Assembly (NCBI GenBank): GCA_016707605.1
Contig: JADJHJ010000018.1
Span: 1-44,108 of the forward strand
DNA: 44,108 nt
Reading direction: 5' to 3'
Origin: Candidatus Promineofilum glycogenicum
Lineage (GTDB): Bacteria; Chloroflexota; Anaerolineae; Promineifilales; Promineifilaceae
Shown here: positions 26,290-34,650 of the stretch, piece after piece
Position numbering within the stretch: position 1 is the stretch's first letter
Layout of the letters: each line of letters starts with the position of its first letter
Notes under the pieces: model-generated
Seen by the model: the letters and a program-made list of their open reading frames with translations, nothing else
What the model was told of the DNA's origin: nothing
The model's database searches: none
Translations under genes and position numbers: made by a program

Positions 26290-26492
26290 GCAGGAGGAGC
26301 GCACTTTCCGCAGTGCGTCACTTTCCCAGTGCGTCGCACTTTCCCCAGTGCGTCGCACTTTCCGCAGTGCGTCGCACTTTCGCAGTGCGTCGCACCATGT
26401 GAACCCACCAAGAAGGTGCAACGCACTTCAGAAAGTGCGATGCACCAGGGGCGAAGAAGGTGCAACGCACTCAAGAAAGTGCGATGCACCGA
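26290..26492. repeat. Cluster of AAGTGCG/CGCACTT repeats
   Basis: The left part (26299-26395) has about five copies of a CGCACTTTC-GCAGTGCGTC unit. The right part has two near-identical hairpins, GGTGCAACGCACTT-loop-AAAGTGCGATGCACC, at 26414-26446 and 26459-26490. It fills most of the 309-base gap between the divergent adaptor and alkyltransferase-like genes. No gene is seen in it. Confidence 0.8.
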
Positions 26493-26532
26493 CCTTGGCC
26501 GGCGGGCGGGGCGCGGCTACACTAGAGGCAAC

Positions 26533-26907
26533 ATGAGCGCGCCGAACTTCTATGAGCAGGTCTACGCCGTCGTGCGGCGGATTCCGCGGGGGCGGGTGAC
26601 GAGCTACGGCCGCGTGGCCCGGATGCTCGGCCGGCCCAACGCGGCGCGGGCCGTCGGCTACGCCCTGGGGGCGCTAGGCGACCGGCAGCGCGGCCCTCAC
26701 TCTCCCCAGGTCCCCTGGTATCGCGTCATCAACAGCGTCGGTCGCATTAGCACGCCCAACACCGACGGCGGCGCGGAGCTACAGGCCAGCCTGCTGCGGG
26801 CCGAAGGGATCGTCGTCGGCGACGACCTGCGCATCGACTTGAGTGTTTACTTGTGGGAAGGGCTGCATCTGGTGGAGATTGACGATATCCTGGCCGGTAG
26901 GGAATAG
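26533..26907 (+). CDS. Alkyltransferase-like protein (ATL), DNA lesion recogniser
   Basis: 124 residues of the C-terminal MGMT fold: FYEQVYAVVRRIPRGRVTSY, helix-turn-helix with the Arg finger (AARAVG, Arg39), then VPWYRVINSVGRIS. In true O6-methylguanine-DNA methyltransferases the motif is PCHRV. Here Cys is Trp62 and the following His is Tyr63, so it cannot accept an alkyl group. ATL proteins bind O6-alkylguanine and hand it to nucleotide excision repair. The open frame extends far upstream through the adaptor region, but that is a shadow; the ATG at 26533 fits the family. Confidence 0.88.
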   Translation: MSAPNFYEQVYAVVRRIPRGRVTSYGRVARMLGRPNAARAVGYALGALGDRQRGPHSPQVPWYRVINSVGRISTPNTDGGAELQASLLRAEGIVVGDDLRIDLSVYLWEGLHLVEIDDILAGRE

Positions 26908-26908
26908 G

Positions 26909-26967
26909 TTGTTAGGGATTAGGGATTAGGGAAGAGCGATCTTCCTCCTAATCCCTAATCCCTATTT
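26909..26967. repeat. GGGATTA inverted repeat
   Basis: GTTAGGGATTAGGGATTAGG on the left pairs with CCTAATCCCTAATCCC on the right around AAGAGCGATCTTCC. It starts 2 bases after the ATL stop, where it could terminate transcription, and ends before the glycosyltransferase. Confidence 0.75.
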
Positions 26968-26995
26968 CAAAGAATAGACTCGGTTTCTCCCAGCC

Positions 26996-27994
26996 GTGAA
27001 ACTCATCATCCAAATCCCCTGCTACAACGAGGCCGAGACGCTGCCGCGGGCGCTGGCCGATTTGCCGCGGGCCGTGGCGGGGATCGACTGCATCGAGACG
27101 CTGATCATCGACGACGGCAGCGGCGACGGCACGGCCGAGGTGGCCGCGGCCCACGGCGTCAGCCACGTCGTCCGCCACCCGCAGAACCTGGGGCTGGCCC
27201 GCGCCTTCCAGAGCGGCATCGACGCCTGCCTGCGGCTGGGGGCCGACGTCATCGTCCACACCGACGCCGATTGCCAGTACCCCGGCCACTACATCCCCGA
27301 TCTGGTCGCCCCCGTGCTGGCCGGGCGGGCCGACATGGTCATCGGCGACCGGCAGGTGCGCACCATCGCCCACTTCTCGCCGCTCAAGAAGCGGATGCTG
27401 GCGTTGGGCAGTTGGATGGTGCGCAACGTCAGCGGCACGGAAGTGCCCGACGCCGTCAGCGGCTTCCGCGCCTACTCGCGCGAGGCGGCGCTGCGCTTCA
27501 CCATCCTGACCCGCTACAGCTACACGCTGGAGACGATCATCCAGGCCGGCAAGCTGGGGCTGGGGGTGGTCAGCATCCCGGTGACGACCAACCCGCCGAC
27601 GCGGCCGTCGCGCCTCCAGCGCAGCATGTGGCACTTCATCAAGGCCCAGGCGGGGACGATCCTGCGCCTCTACGCCTTCTATGAACCGCTGCGCACCTTC
27701 AGCTACATCGCCGCGCCCTTCCTGCTGCTGGGCGCGGCGCTGTGGCTGCGCTTCTTCGTTAACACCCTGCTGGGCGAGAGCGGCGTCGGCCGCTTCGTGC
27801 AATCGCTGACGTTGGGCACGGGGCTGCTGATGGTCGGCGCGCTCATCGTCCTGTTCGGCGTGCAGGCCGACATCAGCGGCAAGCACCGGCTGTTGACGCA
27901 GGAGGTGTTGTACCGGTTGAAGAAGATGGAGTTGAAGAGGGGAGAAACCACAGATTACGCCGATTCCACAGATTTGGGGCGAGGGGATGGCTGA
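26996..27994 (+). CDS. GT2-family glycosyltransferase (DPM1/polyprenyl-phosphate type)
   Basis: 332 residues. GT-A fold: IIQIPCYNEAETLPRAL, nucleotide-binding DDGSGDGTAEVA, DXD-type HTDADCQYPG, and acceptor region VSGFRAYSREAALR. Two hydrophobic segments at the C-terminus (~240-305, SYIAAPFLLLGAALWLRFF and LLMVGALIVLFGVQ) anchor it. It probably moves a sugar from a nucleotide donor to a polyprenyl phosphate for glycolipid or protein glycosylation; it could feed the DUF2723 enzyme. The GTG start has no clear Shine-Dalgarno site and is preceded by TCGGTTTCTC, a fragment of a palindromic repeat. The last ~12-15 residues (GETTDYADSTD) are read from a Pal-B fragment. Confidence 0.88.
   Translation: MKLIIQIPCYNEAETLPRALADLPRAVAGIDCIETLIIDDGSGDGTAEVAAAHGVSHVVRHPQNLGLARAFQSGIDACLRLGADVIVHTDADCQYPGHYIPDLVAPVLAGRADMVIGDRQVRTIAHFSPLKKRMLALGSWMVRNVSGTEVPDAVSGFRAYSREAALRFTILTRYSYTLETIIQAGKLGLGVVSIPVTTNPPTRPSRLQRSMWHFIKAQAGTILRLYAFYEPLRTFSYIAAPFLLLGAALWLRFFVNTLLGESGVGRFVQSLTLGTGLLMVGALIVLFGVQADISGKHRLLTQEVLYRLKKMELKRGETTDYADSTDLGRGDG
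27943..27977. repeat. Pal-B half copy at the glycosyltransferase 3' end
   Basis: AGAAACCACAGATTACGCCG and CCACAGATTT match one arm of the Pal-B element at 4323-4395. Only one arm is present, and it is translated as the C-terminal tail. Confidence 0.55.
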
Positions 27995-28040
27995 GGTTGT
28001 GGCGAGTGGCGGGTGGCGAATACATTCCCACTTCAGTAGC

Positions 28041-28058
28041 GCGATTCTCTCGAATCGC
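28041..28058. repeat. Short palindrome GCGATTCTC-TCGAATCGC type
   Basis: GCGATTCTCTCGAATCGC; the same element, with one base different, is at 32981-32998. No gene is seen in the 27995-28154 gap. Confidence 0.65.
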
Positions 28059-28142
28059 GTCGTGGGTGAATGAATCGCCATGACCCTGGCCGGAAAGCGT
28101 TAGAAAGTCCATAAATAGATTCGCGCTTTCGCTCGGCCGCGC

Positions 28143-28148
28143 TAATCT
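28143..28148 (+). promoter_or_regulatory. -10 element of the lipoprotein gene (leaderless type)
   Basis: TAATCT, 6 bases (AGAGGC) before the ATG at 28155. The AGAGG could alternatively act as a weak, badly spaced Shine-Dalgarno site. Confidence 0.35.
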
Positions 28149-28154
28149 AGAGGC

Positions 28155-28745
28155 ATGACGAGCAACGCTTCTGGCAAGATCGGACGGATAATAGGCGCAG
28201 CGCTGTTGGGCGTGCTGCTCATGCTGGCCGGCTGCGCGGGGGGCAACGAGGCCATGAGCGCCATCGAGGTGACATTGGACAAGTCGGTAGACGACAGGGC
28301 GACGGTGACGACGGAAGACGGCCGCGCGGTCATCGACGTGACCAGCGCCACCGGCATCGGCGGGCTGACGGCGACGGCCGACGCGTGGCCGGCCGAGGTC
28401 GTCGTCCGGCTGCACCTGCGCGGGCTGGAGGGGCTGACGATTCGCTATGGCCACGTCATCATCACCAGCGGCGTATCGAGCACCGGCGACCCGGTGGCCC
28501 TGACCCTGTCGGTGGTGGACGAAGAGGGCAACGTGCAGAGCGCGTCCCCTTCGTACGACATCTACTATCCCGACATTCGCGCCGTGACGCCCGACGGCGC
28601 GGCCGAGGTTGGCCCGCTGGCCGCCGGCGAACGGCCGGCCTTCCCGCTGCCCGAAGGCAGCGCCTTCGAGATCACCCTGCCGCCCCACTTCCATCTGGAT
28701 GAACACCCGTCGTTCACCATCCAGTGGGTTGACTTCTACCGCTAA
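28155..28745 (+). CDS. Lipoprotein of unknown function
   Basis: 196 residues. Signal peptide with lipobox LMLAGC (Cys27), then a beta-rich domain (VTLDKSVDDRATVTTEDGRA, VVVRLHLRGLEGLTIRYGHV) ending in FHLDEHPSFTIQWVDFYR. I do not recognise the family. The extracytoplasmic part looks like a small all-beta binding domain. A repeat-built inverted array follows its stop directly. Confidence 0.75.
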   Translation: MTSNASGKIGRIIGAALLGVLLMLAGCAGGNEAMSAIEVTLDKSVDDRATVTTEDGRAVIDVTSATGIGGLTATADAWPAEVVVRLHLRGLEGLTIRYGHVIITSGVSSTGDPVALTLSVVDEEGNVQSASPSYDIYYPDIRAVTPDGAAEVGPLAAGERPAFPLPEGSAFEITLPPHFHLDEHPSFTIQWVDFYR

Positions 28746-28747
28746 GA

Positions 28748-28818
28748 CAGGTTCCAGGTTCCAGGGGCCAGGTTCCAGGGAAGAGCGCTCTTCCCTGGAA
28801 CCTGGCCCCTGGAACCTT
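28748..28818. repeat. CCAGGTTC inverted repeat (terminator-like)
   Basis: AGGTTCCAGGTTCCAGGGGC... pairs with ...GGCCCCTGGAACC around GGGAAGAGCGCTCTTCCC, followed by TTTTT. The position 2 bases after the lipoprotein stop and the T run make a terminator role likely for this copy. Confidence 0.75.
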
Positions 28819-28834
28819 TTTCTGAGGTGCGACC

Positions 28835-29179
28835 ATGTTCCTATTGATGATGGTTCTCGACGACACCGGCCGCCTGAACGACGTGCTGCAAGCCTGGGAA
28901 GAGGCCGGCGTGCCCGGCGTGACCATTCTGGAGAGCACTGGGTTGGCCCGCGCCCTGGCCAGGAACCATGCCTACGAGGCCGAAGCCACCCCCGCCGACT
29001 CATCCGCCCCTGGCCGCATTGGCCACCAGACGCTCTTTGCCGTCGTCGACGACATCGACGTGGCCGCGCGCGTGGCCGACCGCGTCCAGGCCATTCTCGG
29101 CGACCTCAACAACCCCAACACCGGCATTCTCTTCCTCGTTCCCGTCCTGGCCGCGTGGGGGCTGGCAAGAAGTACCTAG
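28835..29179 (+). CDS. Small PII/CutA-like alpha/beta protein
   Basis: 114 residues. MFLLMMVLDDTGRLNDVLQA at the start, a flexible middle (EAEATPADSSAPGR), then FAVVDDIDVAARVADRVQAI and NTGILFLVPVLAAWGL. The beta-alpha-beta order, with a T-loop-like insert, resembles PII-type ferredoxin-like regulators. This is a fold guess; no ligand residues can be assigned. GAGGTG lies ~6 bases before the ATG. The final residues and stop (ARST, TAG) merge into a TTACTAG repeat. Confidence 0.65.
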   Translation: MFLLMMVLDDTGRLNDVLQAWEEAGVPGVTILESTGLARALARNHAYEAEATPADSSAPGRIGHQTLFAVVDDIDVAARVADRVQAILGDLNNPNTGILFLVPVLAAWGLARST

Positions 29180-29210
29180 TTACTAGTTACTAGTTACTAG
29201 CAACTAATAA
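29173..29210. repeat. TTACTAG tandem repeat
   Basis: CCTAGTTACTAGTTACTAGT... with at least three 7-base units. Related units occur at 36656-36697. It fills the space between two convergent genes. Confidence 0.7.
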
Positions 29211-29212
29211 CT

Positions 29213-30040
29213 TCAGCGTCCCTGCCACCAATCATTGCGCGAGCGTGGGTCCATGAACGTGCCCGTGTCGCGCACGGCGACCTGAATCTCATTGCCCGTG
29301 GCCACGCCGAACGCCTGATGGCCGCGCAGGGCGGGCAGGCTGCCGCGCCCGGCGGCATGGTTCTGGCGATAGAGGGCCAGCAGGTCGGGATCGGTGCAGA
29401 CGCCGTCGATGTGGAGGACGTAGCCGAAGAACTCGTCTTCGCGGCCGATGTGGAGCGTCAGGTCGGTCTCCCCGGCGTAGAGCACCAGATACTCATAGCC
29501 GCCGCCGACGTCGTAGCCGGAGTCGGGGGTGTAGATCGTCTCGCCGCGGGTCACGCCCATGCCCAGCACCGTCACGTCCCAGTTCGAGCTGTGGTCGTCG
29601 AGGCAGTTGCGGTTGGCGTCCCAGCGGTAGCGCTGGTAGGCGTTGGTGAAGGTGGGCGTGCGCAAGTCGCCGAACATGCCGGGCAGTTGCGGCGCGCGCG
29701 GGTCGTGGACGGGGCCGAGTTGGACGAGTTGCAGCGGCGCGTTGACTTCGGCGTAACCGCAGACGCCCATGTTGACGTTGGGGTGGGTCTCCGGGTTGAC
29801 GGTCAGCGGATCGCCGGCGATGCTCAGCGAGGTGTAGTTGGTGTTGGGCAGGTCGCAGTTGAGCGGCGGCGGGGGCGGCGGGATGGGCTTGCCGGCGGCT
29901 ACGGGCAGGAAGGAGCGGTGATTGCGGCGGGCGTCGTCTTCGGCCCCGGCCACGGCGGCCGCGGCCAACACCAGCAGCACGACCAGCGCCGCGGCCATCA
30001 ACCGCGCCGCACCGCGTGAATACCATTGTAACGTACGCAT
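29213..30040 (-). CDS. Secreted protein of unknown function
   Basis: 275 residues. N-terminal signal peptide (LMAAALVVLLVLAAAAVAGA, cleavage near 33), a Pro-rich spacer (PIPPPPPPLNC), then a Cys-containing extracytoplasmic domain with NYTSLSIAGDPLTVNPETHP, WDANRNCLDDHSSNWDVTVL and FFGYVLHIDGVCTDPDLLAL. Four conserved-looking cysteines could form two disulphides. I do not recognise a named family. An AGGAG Shine-Dalgarno site lies ~10 bases before the ATG. Confidence 0.78.
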   Translation of the reverse strand: MRTLQWYSRGAARLMAAALVVLLVLAAAAVAGAEDDARRNHRSFLPVAAGKPIPPPPPPLNCDLPNTNYTSLSIAGDPLTVNPETHPNVNMGVCGYAEVNAPLQLVQLGPVHDPRAPQLPGMFGDLRTPTFTNAYQRYRWDANRNCLDDHSSNWDVTVLGMGVTRGETIYTPDSGYDVGGGYEYLVLYAGETDLTLHIGREDEFFGYVLHIDGVCTDPDLLALYRQNHAAGRGSLPALRGHQAFGVATGNEIQVAVRDTGTFMDPRSRNDWWQGR

Positions 30041-30075
30041 CAGAGGTACTCCTCTATAGAAAGTCTCCTCCTGTA

Positions 30076-30262
30076 CTCCCTCCCCCTTTGGGGGAAGGTT
30101 GGGGAGAGGGGCTTGTTGTCCAGGGGGGGAGGGGGGGGGGGAAGCCTCCTAACCCTCTCCCAGGGGAGAGGGGAACCCCTCCTGGGGAGGGTTGGGGAGA
30201 GGGGCTTGTCTTGCCGGGCCGGAAGACCCTCTCCCTAACCCTCTCCCAAGGGGAGAGGGGGA
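30076..30262. repeat. CCCTCTCC/GGGGAGAGG repeat cluster with a poly-G tract
   Basis: Three or four alternating copies of CCCTCTCCC and GGGGAGAGGGG that can pair with each other. Between the first two lies a G-rich run (30123-30141: G7, A, G11). It fills the divergent gap between the secreted protein and the HD gene; no gene is seen. Confidence 0.75.
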
Positions 30263-30279
30263 TCAGAAGCCCCAACTAC

Positions 30280-30324
30280 TTGAGTCGCCAACGCGCCGGA
30301 GTATAATCCACCGACTTACGAGGT
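30280..30324 (+). promoter_or_regulatory. Promoter and Shine-Dalgarno site of the HD/trpD operon
   Basis: TTGAGT (30280-30285), 16 bases, TATAAT (30302-30307), then a ~19-base leader with GAGGT (30320-30324) before the ATG at 30333. One of the clearest conventional promoters in the window. Confidence 0.6.
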
Positions 30325-30332
30325 AAAGGCTT

Positions 30333-30951
30333 ATGAAGCAGACGCTCATTCACGACGACCGGCTGCGCGGGCAGCTCGACTTCCTGATCGAGATCGATCG
30401 GCTGAAGCAGGTCTTGCGCCGCGCCTTTCTGCCGGGCACGGACCGCAACGAGAACACGGCCGAACATAGCTGGCATCTGGCCGTGGCCGTGCTGGTGCTG
30501 GCCGAGTACGCCGCCGAGCCAATCGACCTGGCCCGCGTCGTGCGCATGGCCCTCATCCACGACATCGTCGAGATCGACGCCGGCGACACCTTCTTCTTCG
30601 ACGCCGTCGGCGCGCTGGACAAGGCCGACCGCGAACAACTGGCCGCCGCCCGCCTCTTCGGCCTGCTGCCGCCCGACCAGGCGGCCGACTTCCGCGCCGC
30701 CTGGGACGAGTTCGAGCACCGCCAGACGCCCGAAGCCCGCTTCGCCTCGGCCCTCGACCGCTTCATGCCCCTCGTCCACAACTACCTGACCGAAGGGCGC
30801 GCCTGGCGGCTCAACGGCGTGCGGCCGGAGCAGGTGCTGGCCATGACCGAGCGCATCGACCCCGGCGCGCCGGCCATCGCCGCCGCCGCCCGCGCCATCC
30901 TGGCCGACGCCGTGGCCGCCGGCTACTTCGACACCGCCCCGGAGGCCGCCC

Positions 30952-30962
<11 letters not shown>
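30333..30962 (+). CDS. HD-domain phosphohydrolase (YfbR/HDDC2-like)
   Basis: 209 residues. Metal-binding His45 (NTAEHSWHLAV), His76-Asp77 (LIHDIVEID) and a downstream Asp (ALDRFMPLV) fit the HD_3 group, whose studied members (YfbR, HDDC2) are 5'-deoxynucleotidases. Nucleotide substrate is therefore likely, but not proved. It overlaps trpD by 11 bases, so the two are co-translated although no metabolic link is known. Confidence 0.87.
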
Positions 30963-31977
<1,015 letters not shown>

Positions 31978-31986
31978 TCGCCCGCC

Positions 31987-32979
31987 ATGCCCCTCGCCCC
32001 GCCGACCTACCTACGGCTGAGCGCGCCGCCGTTCGACGGGGCCTACGTCGGCGTGCGCGAACACCGGCCGCCGCGGCCGACGAGTGGGGCCGGCGGGCCG
32101 CTGGTGCTGCTGACCTTCCACCCCGGCTTCATCGCCGGCTCCTACGGCGAGTGGGACTACTTCGCCCGTTTGTCGGCCCAAATCTTCCAATCGCTCGATC
32201 CGCGCTACCGGCTGCGCGTCTTCACCGTCAACCACCCCGGCTACGACCATCCGCCCGGCGCGACCATCGACCGCTTCCGCCTGGAGGCATACAGCATCCG
32301 CCGCCAGCCGGAGGCGATGCGCGCCGCCCTGACCTGGCTGCTCGACGGGCCACTGGCCGGGGAGCGCGACGTCGTCTGGGTGGCCTACGGCCACTCGATG
32401 GGCGGGCTGGCCCTCAGCCAGTGCCAGACGGAGGCATTGGTAGCGCGGATGGCCGCGGCCGGGCGGCGGCTGCGACCGGCGCGCATCCTGTCCGCGCCCG
32501 CCTTCTGCCTTCACCCCCAGGCGCGGGCCATCATCGTCCAACTCGACGCGCTGCACGCGCTGAAACTGACCCTCGGCCGGCTGCCGCTCTACGAGCCGGT
32601 AGCCACCGGCCTCTACCGCTCCTTCGCGCCGTTCTTCTATCGCCTCAGCGCGCCGCAGTTCTCCATCGGCGGGCTGGGCGGCTTCACCGGCTTTCGCCGG
32701 CTCAACCCGTTCGTGCTGCTGGAGCAGGGGCGGGAGTTGCTGCGGCTGGAGGCGGCCGACGTCTGTGGCCCGGACACGCTGGCCGACGCCCACGTGATTC
32801 TGGCCCGGCAGGACGGCATGGTCGACTGCGCCGCCACGCACGACCTCATCGCCGCCGCCCGCCGCCAGGGCCACCGCGTCCACCACCACGACGTGGACAG
32901 CACCCACCTGCTGGAACTGGACGCGCCCGACGTGGCCGCCGGCATTGTGCGGCAGGTCATCGCCGAGGCCGTCGCGTAA
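31987..32979 (+). CDS. Alpha/beta hydrolase, lipid-droplet-hydrolase-like
   Basis: 330 residues. Fold start LVLLTFHPGFIAGSYGEWDY, nucleophile elbow YGHSMGG, later acid LARQDGMVD and catalytic His in DVDSTHLLELD, so a full Ser-Asp-His triad is visible. The layout (oxyanion region HPGNP-like HPGFIAG, GHSMGG, central lid) resembles LDAH/C2orf43-type hydrolases; substrate unknown. It starts 10 bases after trpD, so it is in the same transcript. Confidence 0.82.
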   Translation: MPLAPPTYLRLSAPPFDGAYVGVREHRPPRPTSGAGGPLVLLTFHPGFIAGSYGEWDYFARLSAQIFQSLDPRYRLRVFTVNHPGYDHPPGATIDRFRLEAYSIRRQPEAMRAALTWLLDGPLAGERDVVWVAYGHSMGGLALSQCQTEALVARMAAAGRRLRPARILSAPAFCLHPQARAIIVQLDALHALKLTLGRLPLYEPVATGLYRSFAPFFYRLSAPQFSIGGLGGFTGFRRLNPFVLLEQGRELLRLEAADVCGPDTLADAHVILARQDGMVDCAATHDLIAAARRQGHRVHHHDVDSTHLLELDAPDVAAGIVRQVIAEAVA

Positions 32980-32980
32980 G

Positions 32981-32998
32981 GCGATTCTCCCGAATCGC
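32981..32998. repeat. Short palindrome GCGATTCTC-CCGAATCGC type
   Basis: Second copy of the element at 28041-28058, placed 1 base after the hydrolase stop. Confidence 0.65.
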
Positions 32999-33011
32999 GC
33001 GGCGGCTGTGG

Positions 33012-33058
33012 TATACTGAAGGCGCGGGCAGGAATTATCCTTCCCTACGCAACGGAGG
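33012..33058 (+). promoter_or_regulatory. -10 element and Shine-Dalgarno site of the Uma2 gene
   Basis: TATACT at 33012-33017, ~40-base leader, GGAGG at 33054-33058, 4 bases before the ATG at 33063. Confidence 0.5.
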
Positions 33059-33062
33059 CTCT

Positions 33063-33656
33063 ATGGCTGTACCCACCATTCAAGCGCCGACAACAGTTCG
33101 ATCCTGGCCCGAACAAGGGCAGTGGACTTACGCCGACTGGCTGGGCCTGCCGGACGATGGCTTTCGCTATGAGCTTATTGAGGGGGAGTTGTTTGTGAGT
33201 CCGTCGCCTAGTGTCCAGCATCAGATAGCCATTTCCAGCCTTCTGTCGGCCATGTATCAGCACGCGAAAGAGGAGGATTTGGGCCTTGTATTGACTGCGC
33301 CTATCGGCGTCCGCCTGCCAGAGGAAGAGACAATTGTCCAACCTGATCTTCTGTTCATCAGCCGCGAGCGTTTGGACCTTGTCAAAGATAATGTGATCGA
33401 CGGCGCGCCCGACCTTGTGGTAGAGATTCTCTCGCCAAGCAACTGGGTCTTCGACCGCACCCGCAAGCAAAAGGCCTACGAGCAAGCCGGCGTGGGCGAA
33501 TACTGGATCGTGGACTACCGCGCCCGGACGGTGGACGTGCTGGTGCTGGAAGGCCGCGAGTACGTCCAGCGCGGCCAGTACCGCGAAGGCGACACGGCCC
33601 CGTCCGAAGCCCTGCCCGGCTTCGCCATCCCCGTCACCGACATCTTCGCCCGCTAA
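33063..33656 (+). CDS. Uma2-family (DUF820) putative restriction-like endonuclease
   Basis: 197 residues. Typical Uma2 features: WTYADWLGLPDDGFRYELIE, then GELFVSPSPSVQHQ, the PD-(D/E)xK-like core PDLLFIS...DLVVEILSPS with a Lys in RKQKAYEQAGVGEYW, and DYRARTVDVL. These proteins are abundant in cyanobacteria and Chloroflexota and their role is unclear. Its first half is visibly less GC-rich than its neighbours, which would fit recent arrival. It has its own promoter. Confidence 0.88.
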   Translation: MAVPTIQAPTTVRSWPEQGQWTYADWLGLPDDGFRYELIEGELFVSPSPSVQHQIAISSLLSAMYQHAKEEDLGLVLTAPIGVRLPEEETIVQPDLLFISRERLDLVKDNVIDGAPDLVVEILSPSNWVFDRTRKQKAYEQAGVGEYWIVDYRARTVDVLVLEGREYVQRGQYREGDTAPSEALPGFAIPVTDIFAR

Positions 33657-33659
33657 CCC

Positions 33660-33745
33660 GGTGACGAGTAACAAGTGACAAGCAGCCTGACTAACGACCA
33701 ACGACTGACCTACTGAATACTGTATACTGGATACTGACCTACTAA
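33660..33745. repeat. GTGACAAGT/CTACTGAATACTG repeats before trpC
   Basis: Degenerate units (TGACAAG, CTACTGA, ATACTG) run up to the trpC start. TATACT within them (33722-33727) is the only plausible -10, ~19 bases before the ATG at 33747, so the repeat may have supplied the trpC promoter. No Shine-Dalgarno site is seen. Confidence 0.55.
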
Positions 33746-33746
33746 A

Positions 33747-34562
33747 ATGAGCGTCACCAACCTAGCCAAACGTCGCGGCGAAATCCTCGACGAGATCATG
33801 ACCCACCACCGCGAGCGGCTGCCGCGGCTGATGGCCGAAGTGCCCCTGGCCGACCTGCGGGCGATGGCCGCCGTGGCCCCGCCGCCGCGCGACTTCCTGG
33901 CCGCTGTGCGCGCCCCCGGCGTGTCGCTCATCGCCGAGTGCAAGAAGGCCTCGCCCAGCAAGGGGCTGATCGTGCCCCACTATGACCCGGTGCAACTGGC
34001 CCGCGCCTATGAGAAGGGCGGCGCGCGGGCCATCTCCGTGCTGACCGACACGCGCCACTTCCAGGGTACGCTGGAGCACCTGCGCGACGTGCGCGAGGCG
34101 GTGCGCCTGCCGGTGTTGCGCAAGGACTTCCTCTTCCACCCCTATCACCTCTACGAAGCCCGCGTGGCCGGGGCCGACGCTGTGCTGCTCATCGCCGCCG
34201 TGCTGGGCGACGGCGATCTGGCCGAGCTGACGGCGCTGGCGCGGCGGCTGGGCATGGCGGCGCTGATCGAAGTCCACGACGAGGCGGAGTTGGCGCGGGT
34301 GCTGCCGCTGCGGCCGGCGCTGATCGGCGTCAACAACCGCAACTTGCAGACGTTCGAGGTCGACTTCGCCACCACCGCCCGGCTGCGCGCCCTCATCCCG
34401 CCGGAGATTGCCGTCGTCGGCGAGAGCGGGCTGAAGACGGCCGACGACGTGGCGGCCATGCGCGCCGCCGGGGTTGACGCCGTGCTGGTGGGCGAGGCGC
34501 TGGCCCGCAGCCAGGACGTGGTAAACGCGGCGCGGGCCTTCGTCGCCGCCGGGCGAGAGTAA
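33747..34562 (+). CDS. trpC: Indole-3-glycerol phosphate synthase TrpC
   Basis: 271 residues, TIM barrel; closes the indole ring from CdRP in tryptophan synthesis. Key motifs: SLIAECKKASPSKGLI (catalytic Lys and substrate-binding SPSKG), VLRKDFLFHPY (second Lys), LLIAAVL, EVHDEAEL, GVNNRNLQTF, GESGLKTADDV. The stop is followed at once by a Pal-A palindrome shared with the convergent metallo-hydrolase gene. Confidence 0.95.
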   Translation: MSVTNLAKRRGEILDEIMTHHRERLPRLMAEVPLADLRAMAAVAPPPRDFLAAVRAPGVSLIAECKKASPSKGLIVPHYDPVQLARAYEKGGARAISVLTDTRHFQGTLEHLRDVREAVRLPVLRKDFLFHPYHLYEARVAGADAVLLIAAVLGDGDLAELTALARRLGMAALIEVHDEAELARVLPLRPALIGVNNRNLQTFEVDFATTARLRALIPPEIAVVGESGLKTADDVAAMRAAGVDAVLVGEALARSQDVVNAARAFVAAGRE

Positions 34563-34646
34563 GAGAATCTCACGCAAAGACGCAAAGAACGCCAAGCCAA
34601 GAAAGTTTCTTGGCTTGGCGTTCTTTGCGTCTTTGCGTGAGATTTC
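34563..34646. repeat. Pal-A palindrome between convergent genes
   Basis: Arms of ~40 bases (AGAATCTCACGCAAAGACGC... and its complement) with a 1-2 base centre. It fills the exact space between the trpC stop (34562) and the hydrolase stop (34651), ideal for a two-way terminator. It is almost the same as the in-gene copy at 17883-17958. Confidence 0.9.
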
Positions 34647-34650
34647 TGGC

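Noticed and set aside
25213..26532. Long plus-strand extension upstream of the alkyltransferase-like gene
   Set aside because: Gly/Gln-rich shadow of the adaptor lipoprotein gene on the minus strand; the real gene starts at the ATG at 26533.
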